Both the position numbers and the translations under genes were made by a program. A stretch of 64,000 nt of DNA from Pseudoduganella violaceinigra DSM 15887 (GTDB lineage: Bacteria > Pseudomonadota > Gammaproteobacteria > Burkholderiales > Burkholderiaceae_D), in NCBI RefSeq assembly GCF_000425385.1, contig NZ_AUDI01000004.1, positions 310,001 to 374,000 of the forward strand. Reading direction: 5' to 3'. Shown here piece after piece: positions 17,074 to 26,502 of the stretch. How positions within the stretch are numbered: the stretch's first letter is position 1; the number at the start of each line of letters is the position of its first letter. The notes beneath the pieces were generated by a model. That model ran no database searches. It worked only from the letters and a program-made list of their open reading frames with translations, and was not told where the DNA came from.

Positions 17074-17532
17074 ATGAATCAGCAGAAAGCCGTTACGGCG
17101 CGACAGTCCGGCGTAACATTGATCGAATTGATGGTGACTCTGGCAATTATTGCCATCCTGACGGCGATCGCGGTGCCGCAGTACAGCGATTACAGCAAAC
17201 GCGGCAAGATTCCGCAGGCGACCAACACCCTGGCCACCATGCGTGTCAAGCTGGAGCAGTATTACCAAGATAATCGCACTTATATCGGCGCCTGCGCGAA
17301 CAACACCGTCGCACCGTTGCCGCCTGCGGATGATTTTACCTACGCTTGCCCAACGTTGACTGCCACGACGTTTACGGTGACGGCGACGGGTACTGGCGGG
17401 ATGACCGATTTTAACTATTCCATCGACGAATCGAACGCCAAGAAGACCACCAAGCTGCCAACCGGTTGGGGGCCTACGTCGGGCACCATGCCGATCACTT
17501 GCTGGGTTCGTAAAAAGGGCGGCGCATGTTAA
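17074..17532 (+). CDS. pilE: Type IV pilin, PilE-like
   Basis: A 152-residue prepilin. A short basic leader is cut by prepilin peptidase at QSG-VTLIELMV, followed by the hydrophobic assembly helix and the +5 Glu. The C-terminal part has four cysteines (GACANN, YACPT, ITCW, GAC), consistent with a disulfide-closed D-region. It is the first gene of a minor-pilin cluster and overlaps fimT by 7 bp. It could be a minor pilin (PilE of the Pseudomonas fimU-pilVWXY1E set) rather than the major subunit. Confidence 0.88.
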   Translation: MNQQKAVTARQSGVTLIELMVTLAIIAILTAIAVPQYSDYSKRGKIPQATNTLATMRVKLEQYYQDNRTYIGACANNTVAPLPPADDFTYACPTLTATTFTVTATGTGGMTDFNYSIDESNAKKTTKLPTGWGPTSGTMPITCWVRKKGGAC

Positions 17533-18125
17533 GCCGGCGCCAGGAAGGGGTCACCCTGCTCGAGCTGATGGTCGGGGTGGCGGTGCTGGCCATCGCGCTG
17601 GCCATGGGCCTGCCCTCGTTCGGCGCATGGATTCGTAATACGCACAACCGCACGGCGGCCGAATCGATCGTCAACGGCTTGCAGCTGGCCCGCGCCGAAG
17701 CGGTGCGGCGCAATACGCTAGTGCGCTTCGACCTGACCGATGCGGGCGGCAAAGTTGAATGGAAAGTGGGTTGCGTCAACGTCACCGCGGCGTGCCCGGC
17801 CAATATCCAAACCCGTCCGGCGGCCGAGGGCAGTGTTGACGCGCGCGTTGGCACCTCGGCTTCGGTGATTCCGTCGCCCGCGCCAGCCGGCTTTTTCAAC
17901 ACGCCGGTTAACCCTGGCACCAACGCCGTCGCCGGCATCAGTTTCAATGGCCTGGGCCGCGTGCCGGACGCCAATGTCGGTAACGATATTACGCGCGCCG
18001 ACATCACCCACGTGAGCGGTGTGGCAAATGCCAAGCGCTATGTCGTGCTGGTCAGCCGCGGCGGCTTGATCAGGATGTGCGATCCGGCGCTGGATTTTTC
18101 GACCAACCCGCAAGGCTGTAGTTAA
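17526..18125 (+). CDS. fimT: Minor pseudopilin, FimT/GspH family
   Basis: A 199-residue prepilin with leader MLSRRQEG, cut before VTLLELMVG, and the long N-terminal helix. The GspH/FimT domain is visible in IRNTHNRTAAESIVNGLQLARAEAVRR, a typical family signature. It starts inside the end of pilE. FimT/FimU proteins prime pilus assembly at the tip, and in competent species FimT can bind DNA. Confidence 0.88.
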   Translation: MLSRRQEGVTLLELMVGVAVLAIALAMGLPSFGAWIRNTHNRTAAESIVNGLQLARAEAVRRNTLVRFDLTDAGGKVEWKVGCVNVTAACPANIQTRPAAEGSVDARVGTSASVIPSPAPAGFFNTPVNPGTNAVAGISFNGLGRVPDANVGNDITRADITHVSGVANAKRYVVLVSRGGLIRMCDPALDFSTNPQGCS

Positions 18126-18139
18126 GGGGAATTGAAATC

Positions 18140-18514
18140 ATGCAAAAGATGCAGAAACGTACTTTGAAAAACCAGGGCGGTATTGTGATGCTCGAAGGCC
18201 TGGTTGCCATCGTCATCTTCTCCTTCGGCGTGCTGGCGATGGTTGCGATGCAAGCAGTGACGACGCGCGCAGCCGGCGACGCTAAGTACCGGGTCGACGC
18301 CAGCTTTGTGGCCACCCAGACAATGGGCGAGCTGTGGGGTGACCGCCTCAACCTGGCTGCCCATGCAAAAACCGACGAACCTATCGCCTCCCTGCCGGGC
18401 GGCAAACGCACCATTCTCGTCAACGGCAACCAGGTGACGGTCACCGTGTCTTGGCAATCGCCGGGCGAGAGCAAGGCGCATACTCATTCAACTACTTCGA
18501 CCATCAATGGTTAA
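18140..18514 (+). CDS. pilV: Minor pilin PilV
   Basis: A 124-residue prepilin, short for the family. The leader ends QGG-IVMLEGLVAIVIFSFG, with the +5 Glu and the PilV-like helix. The body is a compact beta domain (GGKRTILVNGNQVTVTVSW). It sits 14 bp after fimT and its last codons overlap the pilW start. The mature residue 1 is Ile in place of the usual Phe/Met. Confidence 0.85.
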   Translation: MQKMQKRTLKNQGGIVMLEGLVAIVIFSFGVLAMVAMQAVTTRAAGDAKYRVDASFVATQTMGELWGDRLNLAAHAKTDEPIASLPGGKRTILVNGNQVTVTVSWQSPGESKAHTHSTTSTING

Positions 18515-19658
18515 CACAATGAACAAGCACATGCGTACGCATGAAGAAGGATTCAGCCTGGTCGAAATCATGGTCGGGTTGGCTATCGGGATGCTGGCCA
18601 TGATCGTGGTCATGCAAGTGTTCAGCCAGTCGGAAGGGCAGAAGCGTACCACCACGGGCGGTGCCGATGCGTTGAGCAATGCAGCCGTCGCGCTGACCAT
18701 GATAGAACGCGACATCCGCAATGCCGGCTGGGGGATGGGGGCCGACAAGATCTCCGACTGCAAAAAAACTTTCACCAGCTGCAATGGCAGCGCCGCATGC
18801 GGCGGCACGGCGGGCGAAATCAGCGACTTCCCGTCCGGGGGGGTGTTTATCACCGACGGCGGAACCAAGCCTGACGGCTTGTCGATGATGTACTTTACCA
18901 ACCCGAACGTCGCTGCGTTCCGGATCGCGTCGAATACGGTGGTAACAGATAATATGGCGGATCCGTCGGCTGAAATCACGGTCGCCAGCACGGAAGGCTG
19001 CCAGGCCGGCAGCCTGATGCTGGTGTCGAACGACGACCACCAATGTTCGCTGATGCAGGCCACCGATGTCGATAATGTGACGAAGAAGATCAAGCATGTC
19101 GGCGGTTCCTTTAATCCGGCAGACGCGAGCGCTTGGCCGAATTACACCCAGGGCGCGAAATTGAGCTGCTTTACGGCGGCCAGCGACGGTCCGCAGTTCA
19201 AGCGCAGCTACGCCATCAACAGCACGCTGCGCCAGTTGCTGCGCTCGGACAATGCGCCGGAATCGGCGGCCAACAACGAGGTGATGACCGCCGAAATTGT
19301 TGACTTGCAGGCGCAATACGGCGTGTCCTCTGTCGCCTCGGAGGGACAGGCGCCGTCGATCGCATCGCAATCGATCAACCAATGGGTGGACGCTACCGGC
19401 ACGCCATGGAGCAAGCCGGCCCTGGCCGACCGCAACCGCATCAAGGCTGTGCGCATCGCCATCGTCGCACGCAGCGCCCAATACGAAAAACCGCTGAGCG
19501 GCGCGCAATGCGCCACGACGACCCAGGCCATGGCCGATCAATGGTCGACGTGGGCGAAGTTCGCCACCGCCAGCTACCCGGCCGATTGGATGTGCTACCG
19601 CTATAAGGTGATCGAGACGATCGTGCCTTTCCGTAATACTCTGTGGGGAGGTGTATGA
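18507..19658 (+). CDS. pilW: Minor pilin PilW
   Basis: A 383-residue prepilin. The leader is cut at EEG-FSLVEIMVGLAIGM and the large cysteine-containing body is typical of PilW. ATG 18507 overlaps the pilV end; ATG 18519 is an alternative and neither has a clear Shine-Dalgarno, consistent with translational coupling. Its stop overlaps the pilX ATG (ATGA). PilW forms part of the priming tip complex that carries PilY1. Confidence 0.9.
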   Translation: MVNTMNKHMRTHEEGFSLVEIMVGLAIGMLAMIVVMQVFSQSEGQKRTTTGGADALSNAAVALTMIERDIRNAGWGMGADKISDCKKTFTSCNGSAACGGTAGEISDFPSGGVFITDGGTKPDGLSMMYFTNPNVAAFRIASNTVVTDNMADPSAEITVASTEGCQAGSLMLVSNDDHQCSLMQATDVDNVTKKIKHVGGSFNPADASAWPNYTQGAKLSCFTAASDGPQFKRSYAINSTLRQLLRSDNAPESAANNEVMTAEIVDLQAQYGVSSVASEGQAPSIASQSINQWVDATGTPWSKPALADRNRIKAVRIAIVARSAQYEKPLSGAQCATTTQAMADQWSTWAKFATASYPADWMCYRYKVIETIVPFRNTLWGGV

Positions 19659-20290
19659 ACTACCGTAAATTCATGGGCTGGAAAGCCCTGCAGCAGGGCG
19701 TCGTCCTGCCCATCACGCTGATCGTGCTGGTGGCCATGACGCTGGCCGGCATCGCTGTGATGCGCTCGCTCGATACTGCCTCGGTTATCGCCGGCAATAT
19801 GGCCTTCAAGCAAAGCGCGACGGCCAGCGGCGACTTTGGCGTGGAGGCAGCCATTACCTGGCTCGCCGCCCAAAACAAGAACAAAGCCAACCCGCTGTAC
19901 ATCGATGGCGCAAATGCCACCGGCACCGGCTACTACGCAACGCGCCAGGATACGCTGGACATGACCGGCAATAACACCGCTGGGTCAACCGATAATATGG
20001 ACTGGGATAATGCCGCCAGGGCGCGGACCCTGCCGGCCGACAGTGCTGGCAATGTCGTGTCCTACGTCATCCACCGCATGTGCAACAACGCCGGCACGCC
20101 GGATGCGGTCAGCTGCTCCATGGAGCAGACCTCGCGGAGTGGCAGCTCGAAGGGCATCGTGCGACAAATGATGACTTACCAGCCCAACGCGTGGACGGAA
20201 CTGGCGAACCGCGTCTATTACCGGGTTACGGCACGGATTACCGGGCCAAGGAACACCACCAGCTACGTTCAAGTAGTGGTCTTAATCTAA
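19655..20290 (+). CDS. pilX: Minor pilin PilX
   Basis: A 211-residue PilX-type protein. The helix QQGVVLPITLIVLVAMTLAGIAVMRS begins right after a Gly, but the +5 position is not the usual Glu, as in many PilX/GspK-like proteins. The start is ATG 19655 within the ATGA overlap with pilW and has GGAG upstream; four more residues from an upstream start are unlikely. A C-terminal beta region (YYRVTARITGPRNTTSYVQVVV) is typical of the family. Confidence 0.88.
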   Translation: MNYRKFMGWKALQQGVVLPITLIVLVAMTLAGIAVMRSLDTASVIAGNMAFKQSATASGDFGVEAAITWLAAQNKNKANPLYIDGANATGTGYYATRQDTLDMTGNNTAGSTDNMDWDNAARARTLPADSAGNVVSYVIHRMCNNAGTPDAVSCSMEQTSRSGSSKGIVRQMMTYQPNAWTELANRVYYRVTARITGPRNTTSYVQVVVLI

Positions 20291-20305
20291 CGCAGGAGAA
20301 TTCAA

Positions 20306-23300
20306 ATGAACTGGACCAATGTCCCGCATTCCCGCCTGCGTGCCTTGCTGGCGTCGCTCGGGCTGTGCCTGATCCCCATGCAAGTGGCGCATTCGGGACC
20401 GACCGAATTGGCTGATATCCCGATGGCCAACGCATCGACCGCCAATATTTTGCCCAACATTATGTTGGACCTCGATAATTCCGGCAGTATGTCCTGGGAT
20501 TACATGCCCGACCACGTGCGCTATCAATCCGATGGCAACGGTTTCAGCCGGGTTTGCCGCGGCCCCGACGGGCCGCTGGTCTGCGAGACCGGCGACGCGC
20601 CGCGCTCGGCCAGTAACTTCAACGGTTTGTACTACAACCCGGCAATCAGCTACCCGTGGCCATTGAAGTCCGATGGCACCCGCCTGGCCGATAAACTCAA
20701 CAACACCAGCTACGTCAGCCCGTGGAGCGCGGTGCCAAGCGATGGCTACGGCATCCAGGACGTGGAAGATACCAGCGCGACCGATCCTGCCAGCACCCCT
20801 TGCACGCCGGCGATCATCGGCGGCGCCTGCCCAACCCTGCCGCCCAATACCCCCATGAACCTGGTGACCGGCTATCCGGAGCGCGTCTGGTGCGATAGGA
20901 CCGATAGCCGACGCACTTGCGTATCGTCCCTGGACTCGGGCAACAACTATTCCTACCCTAATTCGACTTACCGGTACCGCGACGTGAAGAAGGGTGCGCC
21001 TTTCTACTACAACGTCAGCGTGGAGTGGTGCAGTTCGACCGACAGCTCGGGCATGAATTACGGCCAGGCGGGCACCTGCCAGGCCAAGAAGACCTCGACC
21101 TATAAGTACGTGCGCTTCTACAACTGGTCGCGTGTGAATATCGTTTCAACGGTCAACTCCTATCCGAAGGCCGCATCGCGTAACGACTGCAAGGGGGCGA
21201 CCTGTACCTACGCCGAAGAAATGGCGAACTTCGCGACATGGTACGCCTGGTACCGTACGCGCGCGCAAATGACCAAGAGTGCGATCGGTTTGTCCTTCAG
21301 TGATGTGCGTGGCGTTCCGATTGAAAACAATCTGGATGATGCGAACTACCTGCACGCGCGCGTTGGCTTGACCACGATTAACAATCCTGGTGCCAACAAG
21401 ATCAATATTGACAACTTCGAGCAGACGCAAAAGGATTCGTTCTACAGTAAGCTGTACGGTTTTGACCCGTCCGGCGGTACTCCGCTGCGCAGTTCGCTGA
21501 TGTCGGTGGGTGAGATGTACAAAGGCGTCACGACCACTTACACGGATCCAGTGCAGTTCGCATGCCAGAAGAACTACGCGATCCTGGCGACCGACGGTTA
21601 CTGGAATGACGACTTGGCATCGGAAGTGAGAGGTGGGCAATTCGTGCCGCCGGATGCCGCCAAGCCAGACCAGGACGGCGACGCAACGCGCCCGGCGAAA
21701 GACGATCTGCGCACGCCGAACACCTTGGCTGACGTGGCCTATTACTACTACAACACTGACCTGCGTACGTCCAATTGCGGCACGCCGGATCGCTGCGCGA
21801 ATATCGTGTCGCCGTCGGGTTCGGATGCCACGATGGACGACGTGGCCAACTACCAGCACATGACCACCTTCACCATTGGTCTGGGGGTTGATGGCACGCT
21901 GCAATACGACGCGAACTATAAGACCGCCCCAAGCGGAGACTTTGCCAATATCAAGCAGGGCACCTTGAAATGGCCGGCGCCGGTGAAGAACAAGCCGGAA
22001 ACCATTGATGACCTGTGGCACGCTGCCGTGAACGGTCATGGTACTTACTTCAGCGCCTCGAACCCGGCAGTACTGGAGTCGAGCTTGAGGAAGGCGCTCG
22101 CCAGCATCGACAGCACCACCGGTGCCGGCGCCGCAGCGGGTACCAGTAGCATTCAACCGACCCCGGGCGACGACAAGATTTTCACCGCCACCTATCGCAC
22201 CCTGAAGTGGGACTCGGACATTACCGCCTACAAGATGGACTTGGATACGGGCGCGATTCTCCCGACTCCGGTATGGCAAGCTGAGCCGCTGCTGCGCAGC
22301 CGAATTGTTGCAGCAGGCAATAGCGATACCCGCACCATCTATACCGGCAACTATTCCGGAACCGGCACCATCACCCGGACGCTGTTCAACATTGGCACCG
22401 GCGGCCTGACGGCAGCACAGCTGGCACTGTTCGACACGAGCAAGCTGAGCCAGGCAAGCAGCTGGTCGACGGCGCAATCGACTGCGGCAACCCCGCTCTC
22501 GCTGTTGAATTACCTGCGCGGCCAGGACCGCAATGAAGACCAGACGCGTCCGAATACCTATGGTCCATATGACCGCCTGTATCGCGACCGCGAAAAGGCC
22601 CTCGGTGATATCGTGCATTCCCAGCCGATCTTCGTGAAGCAGCCGCAGAACAAGTACATCGATCCTGACTTCGGCGCCTATAAACAGAGCCTTGCAAAGC
22701 GCAAACCGACGCTGTACGCCGCCTCCAACGACGGCATGCTGCACGCGTTCGATGCCGACACCGGCGATGAGCGCTGGGCGTATATTCCGCCGATGATGCT
22801 GCCGAATCTGTGGCGCCTTGCCGATGCCAATTACGAAAGCAAGCACCGCTATTACCTGGACGGCCCATTGACCATCAATGATGCCGAGCTGAATGGCACG
22901 TGGAAAACTGTTTTGATCGGTGCACTGGGCAAGGGCGGCCGCGGCTACTATGCGCTGGACGTGACCGATCCCGAGGATCCGAAGACCCTGTGGGAATTCA
23001 ACGCCGACAAGAACCCGAACGTAGGCTATACCTACGGCACCCCGATGATTACCATGCGCAAGGATGGTACATGGGTGGCGGTGGTTGCTTCGGGCTATAA
23101 CAATATTCCTGAAGATGACGGCAAGGGTGGCCTCAAGTACCCGACTGCCGACGGCAAAGGTTATGTGTTCGTGCTCGACATCGCCACCGGTAAAGTACTG
23201 ACGACCATTCCGACGAACGTTGGCAGTGTCACCAATCCGAGCGGCCTGGCATGGCTGAACGTCCGGGTCGACAATTTTGCGAAGGTGAACCAGGAATTGG

Positions 23301-24019
23301 TGGCCTATGGCGGCGACCTGACCGGCGTCATGTGGCGTTTCGACATTGACGCTGGTGTCGCCAGCCAGCTGGCGAATATCGGTGCCACCAAGCCGATTAC
23401 CACTGCTCCGGAAATCGGGCAGATCGATACTGTCGGCGGCACGCCGCTGCCGACTCCGGTGAAAACCGTCTATTTTGGCTCTGGCCGCTATCTGGGCAAG
23501 GGTGACCTGGACGATAAGGACGTGCAGACCCTGTACGCCGTCAGGGATGACGGCAAGACCACCATCCGCGGAACTTCCGGCCTGCTGCAGGCGACCGCCT
23601 CCGGCGCCAGCGGTACGCGCAGCGTCACCAATGGCGGCAAATTCGTCGATTGGCAGAAGGATTGGGGCTGGTACCTGAACCTGATCGATTCGGGTGAACG
23701 CCTGGCGCTGAACCCTCAGTTGTTCTTTGGTACCGTGCTGTTCTCCACGACGGTGCCTTCGATTTCCGAATGCCAGCCTGGCGGCTATAGCTGGCTGTAC
23801 CAGCTGGATGCCGAAAATGGCGATGAAGTGACTGAGAATATGGGCGGTCTGCAATTCACCTCGCCGGTCGTGGGTATCACGGTATCCAAGCTGCCGAATG
23901 GTAAGCCGATCTTCCACGCAGTGACCGCGGATGGTAAGAAACCGAATCCGACCGACCTGCAAGTTGGCAAGCCTGACTTCCCGCCGAAGCGTGTTCTCTA
24001 TCGCGAACTGAACAACTGA
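20306..24019 (+). CDS. pilY1: Type IV pilus tip adhesin / assembly factor PilY1
   Basis: A 1,237-residue secreted protein. A signal peptide (about 1-30) is followed by a von Willebrand A-like domain with a MIDAS-type DNSGSM motif near residue 56. A DQDGD-type calcium-loop candidate lies mid-protein. The C-terminal half is the conserved PilC/PilY1 beta-propeller (LYAASNDGMLHAFDADTGDE, ALGKGGRGYYALDVTDPEDP, VYFGSGRYLGKGD). PilY1 sits at the pilus tip, regulates extension and retraction, and can mediate adhesion and surface sensing. A strong AGGAGAA precedes the ATG. It follows pilX by 15 bp. Confidence 0.93.
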   Translation: MNWTNVPHSRLRALLASLGLCLIPMQVAHSGPTELADIPMANASTANILPNIMLDLDNSGSMSWDYMPDHVRYQSDGNGFSRVCRGPDGPLVCETGDAPRSASNFNGLYYNPAISYPWPLKSDGTRLADKLNNTSYVSPWSAVPSDGYGIQDVEDTSATDPASTPCTPAIIGGACPTLPPNTPMNLVTGYPERVWCDRTDSRRTCVSSLDSGNNYSYPNSTYRYRDVKKGAPFYYNVSVEWCSSTDSSGMNYGQAGTCQAKKTSTYKYVRFYNWSRVNIVSTVNSYPKAASRNDCKGATCTYAEEMANFATWYAWYRTRAQMTKSAIGLSFSDVRGVPIENNLDDANYLHARVGLTTINNPGANKINIDNFEQTQKDSFYSKLYGFDPSGGTPLRSSLMSVGEMYKGVTTTYTDPVQFACQKNYAILATDGYWNDDLASEVRGGQFVPPDAAKPDQDGDATRPAKDDLRTPNTLADVAYYYYNTDLRTSNCGTPDRCANIVSPSGSDATMDDVANYQHMTTFTIGLGVDGTLQYDANYKTAPSGDFANIKQGTLKWPAPVKNKPETIDDLWHAAVNGHGTYFSASNPAVLESSLRKALASIDSTTGAGAAAGTSSIQPTPGDDKIFTATYRTLKWDSDITAYKMDLDTGAILPTPVWQAEPLLRSRIVAAGNSDTRTIYTGNYSGTGTITRTLFNIGTGGLTAAQLALFDTSKLSQASSWSTAQSTAATPLSLLNYLRGQDRNEDQTRPNTYGPYDRLYRDREKALGDIVHSQPIFVKQPQNKYIDPDFGAYKQSLAKRKPTLYAASNDGMLHAFDADTGDERWAYIPPMMLPNLWRLADANYESKHRYYLDGPLTINDAELNGTWKTVLIGALGKGGRGYYALDVTDPEDPKTLWEFNADKNPNVGYTYGTPMITMRKDGTWVAVVASGYNNIPEDDGKGGLKYPTADGKGYVFVLDIATGKVLTTIPTNVGSVTNPSGLAWLNVRVDNFAKVNQELVAYGGDLTGVMWRFDIDAGVASQLANIGATKPITTAPEIGQIDTVGGTPLPTPVKTVYFGSGRYLGKGDLDDKDVQTLYAVRDDGKTTIRGTSGLLQATASGASGTRSVTNGGKFVDWQKDWGWYLNLIDSGERLALNPQLFFGTVLFSTTVPSISECQPGGYSWLYQLDAENGDEVTENMGGLQFTSPVVGITVSKLPNGKPIFHAVTADGKKPNPTDLQVGKPDFPPKRVLYRELNN

Positions 24020-24029
24020 TGGCGTTCTG

Positions 24030-24641
24030 ATGGCTCACCGTACCCGTCCTTCGCTGGCGCTGCTGGTTTCGGTCTTGGTGCATGCCGGTATCGCCCTGTT
24101 CCTGGTTGGCCAGGCAGGGTGTACCGGTGGTGCCGGTGCCGGTGCGGCGCAACAGGGGCGGGCCCTGACGGTGAGTCTGCTTGCTTCAACCCCGGCGGCG
24201 GTCCACGGCAGCGCTCCCGCGCTCGCTGTCGCTGCCGCCGAAGCGGCGAAGCCTGCGTTGACGCACAGCGTACCAGTGGCCGCCGGGAATCCGGCTGCCG
24301 AGGCTGCCGCGCCAGGTACGGCGCAAGCGACGGCGCCCGAGCATCATTATTTCGGCGCCAGTGAAACAACCCAGCAGGCGGAGGTGGTCGAGGGACTGCT
24401 CCACGGCCGCCTGTTGATCGTGCCTGGGCTTCCGCCGCAGGAAGTGTCCTTGCAAGTATGGATCAGCGATGAAGGTGTGGTGGAGCGGGTGGAACTCGAT
24501 TCACCGCTGCCTGAAGAGCAACAGCAGCTCTTGCTGGCAGCTTTCGCCAAGGTCCGTTTCAATCCCGGCAGGATAGGGCGCATTGCCGTCCACAGCCGCA
24601 TTTCCATGAAAATCGTCGTCGACTACGCTATACGGGCGTGA
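24030..24641 (+). CDS. TonB-like protein at the end of the pilus operon
   Basis: A 203-residue protein. One N-terminal membrane helix carries the Ser/His pair of TonB-type transducers (LLVSVLVHAGIALFL). A ~90-residue Ala/Pro-rich periplasmic linker follows, then a small C-terminal domain with TonB-like pattern (VSLQVWISDEGVVERVELD, LLLAAFAKVRFNPG). No ExbB/ExbD gene is adjacent. It starts 10 bp after pilY1 and is likely co-transcribed. It could energise an outer-membrane receptor, or link the envelope to pilus function; the sequence does not decide. Confidence 0.65.
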   Translation: MAHRTRPSLALLVSVLVHAGIALFLVGQAGCTGGAGAGAAQQGRALTVSLLASTPAAVHGSAPALAVAAAEAAKPALTHSVPVAAGNPAAEAAAPGTAQATAPEHHYFGASETTQQAEVVEGLLHGRLLIVPGLPPQEVSLQVWISDEGVVERVELDSPLPEEQQQLLLAAFAKVRFNPGRIGRIAVHSRISMKIVVDYAIRA

Positions 24642-24697
24642 AGGTACGCATGGTAGAATAGCGGGTTTTCCGTCCGCGCCATCCGCTGGCTGCCATC

Positions 24698-26329
24698 ATG
24701 TCTGACGATATCCAAATTCAAGCTTCGAGCAAGACCCCGGCGCTGATTGCGCGCGAGGTTGCGCGCCGCCGTACTTTCGGCATTATTTCCCACCCCGACG
24801 CGGGTAAAACCACCCTGACCGAAAAGCTGCTGCTGTTCTCGGGCGCAATCCAGATGGCCGGTACGGTCAAGGCGCGCAAGAGCGGCCGCCACGCCACGTC
24901 CGACTGGATGGAAATCGAGAAGCAGCGCGGTATTTCCGTGGCTTCATCGGTGATGCAGTTCGAGTTCCGCGACCACATCATCAACCTGCTGGACACGCCG
25001 GGGCACCAGGACTTCTCCGAAGACACCTATCGCGTGCTGACCGCGGTCGACTCGGGCCTGATGGTGATCGACGCGGCCAAGGGCGTGGAAGCGCAGACCA
25101 TCAAGCTGCTCGACGTTTGCCGTATGCGCAATACGCCGATCGTGACCTTCATGAACAAGCTGGACCGCGAATGCCGCGATCCGCTGGAGCTGCTCGACGA
25201 AGTCGAATCGGTGCTGAAGATCCAGTGCGCGCCTGTGACCTGGCCGATCGGCATGGGCAAGAATTTCCGCGGCGTGTACCACCTGATCAACGACGAGATC
25301 CTGCTGTTCCGCGCCGGCGAAGAAAGCGTGCAAAGCTTCGAGGTCATCAAAGGCATCGACAATCCGCGCCTGCAGGAGATGTTCCCGCTGGAGATGGACC
25401 AGCTGCGCATGGAAGTGGAACTGGTGCATGGCGCCTCGCATCCATTCAGCCTGGAAGACTTCCTGGCGGGTAAGCAGACTCCGGTGTTCTTCGGTTCCGC
25501 GATCAATAACTTCGGCGTGCGCGAGATCCTGTCGGCGCTGGTCGATTGGGCGCCTGCGCCGGAATCGCGCGATGCGTCGGTGCGTACCGTGCAGCCGACC
25601 GAAGAGAAGTTTTCGGGCTTCGTATTCAAGATCCAGGCCAATATGGATCCTGCGCACCGCGATCGTATCGCTTTCTTGCGCGTCTGCTCGGGCCGTTTCG
25701 AGCGGGGCATGAAGGTCAAGCATCTGCGCCTGAACCGCGAAGTCAAGGTGTCGTCCGTGGTGACGTTCATGGCTTCGTCGCGCGAGCAGGTGGAAGAGGC
25801 TTACGCGGGCGATATCATCGGTTTGCCAAACCATGGCAATATGCAGATCGGCGATTCGTTCTCCGAAGGCGAAATGCTGCAGTTCACCGGTATTCCTTAC
25901 TTTGCGCCGGACTTCTTCCGCCAGGTGCGCATCCGTAACCCGCTGAAGATCAAGCAGCTGCAGAAGGGCTTACAGCAGCTGGGCGAAGAGGGCGCTGTGC
26001 AGGTGTTCAAGCCGGTGCAGGGCGGCGAGGTGGTGCTGGGCGCTGTGGGCGTGCTGCAGTTTGAGGTGGTGGCTTCGCGCTTGCTGAATGAGTATGGTGT
26101 GGATGCCGTGTTCGAAGGTACGTCCATTTCCACCGCACGCTGGGTTTCCAGCGATGACAAGAAGGCGCTGGCGGACTTTGAGGCGGCCTTGGGGCATAAC
26201 GTGGCGTATGACGCGGCGGGCAACCTGGCGTACCTGGCGACTTCCGGTGTGAACCTGCGCTTGACTCAGGAGCGCTGGCCTAAGCTGACTTTCCATGCTA
26301 CGCGTGAGCATGCGACCAAGCTGGATTGA
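24698..26329 (+). CDS. prfC: Peptide chain release factor 3
   Basis: A 543-residue translational GTPase that recycles RF1/RF2 after termination. The GTPase motifs are intact: [10 protein letters not shown] (31-40), a GISVASS switch, DTPGHQDF (about 97) and NKLD (about 151). Domain II and the RF3-specific C-terminal domain follow. It is a single gene ending directly at repeat element B. Confidence 0.97.
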   Translation: MSDDIQIQASSKTPALIAREVARRRTFGIISHPDAGKTTLTEKLLLFSGAIQMAGTVKARKSGRHATSDWMEIEKQRGISVASSVMQFEFRDHIINLLDTPGHQDFSEDTYRVLTAVDSGLMVIDAAKGVEAQTIKLLDVCRMRNTPIVTFMNKLDRECRDPLELLDEVESVLKIQCAPVTWPIGMGKNFRGVYHLINDEILLFRAGEESVQSFEVIKGIDNPRLQEMFPLEMDQLRMEVELVHGASHPFSLEDFLAGKQTPVFFGSAINNFGVREILSALVDWAPAPESRDASVRTVQPTEEKFSGFVFKIQANMDPAHRDRIAFLRVCSGRFERGMKVKHLRLNREVKVSSVVTFMASSREQVEEAYAGDIIGLPNHGNMQIGDSFSEGEMLQFTGIPYFAPDFFRQVRIRNPLKIKQLQKGLQQLGEEGAVQVFKPVQGGEVVLGAVGVLQFEVVASRLLNEYGVDAVFEGTSISTARWVSSDDKKALADFEAALGHNVAYDAAGNLAYLATSGVNLRLTQERWPKLTFHATREHATKLD

Positions 26330-26502
26330 AAACCGGTAAAGCGGGGTCAGACCCAAAGGGTCAGACCCCGTCAGAACTTCCGGCGCCGGTTGGGTTTGAG
26401 GCTTTTGACTTTCGGCAAATGTCAAAGACCTTGAACTAACACCCCTAACCTTCGTTCAGACGGGGTCAGACCCTTGGGTCTGACCCCGGGTTGCCGGTTC
26501 TA
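26327..26502. repeat. Compound intergenic palindrome (copy B) between prfC and the GGDEF/EAL gene
   Basis: The element is bordered by AAAACCGGTAAA (left) and TTGCCGGTTCTA (right). It holds GGGTCAGACCC at 26344-26354, a second copy at 26358-26368, and a perfect 13-bp inverted repeat CGGGGTCAGACCC-TT-GGGTCTGACCCCG at 26461-26488. It spans from the prfC stop codon to the stop codon of the convergent gene, so both mRNAs end in it. It probably acts as a bidirectional 3'-end structure; the origin may be a REP-like mobile repeat. Confidence 0.82.

Noticed and set aside
21146..23962. 938-codon antisense open frame over pilY1
   Set aside because: Shadow of a certain gene; no domain visible.
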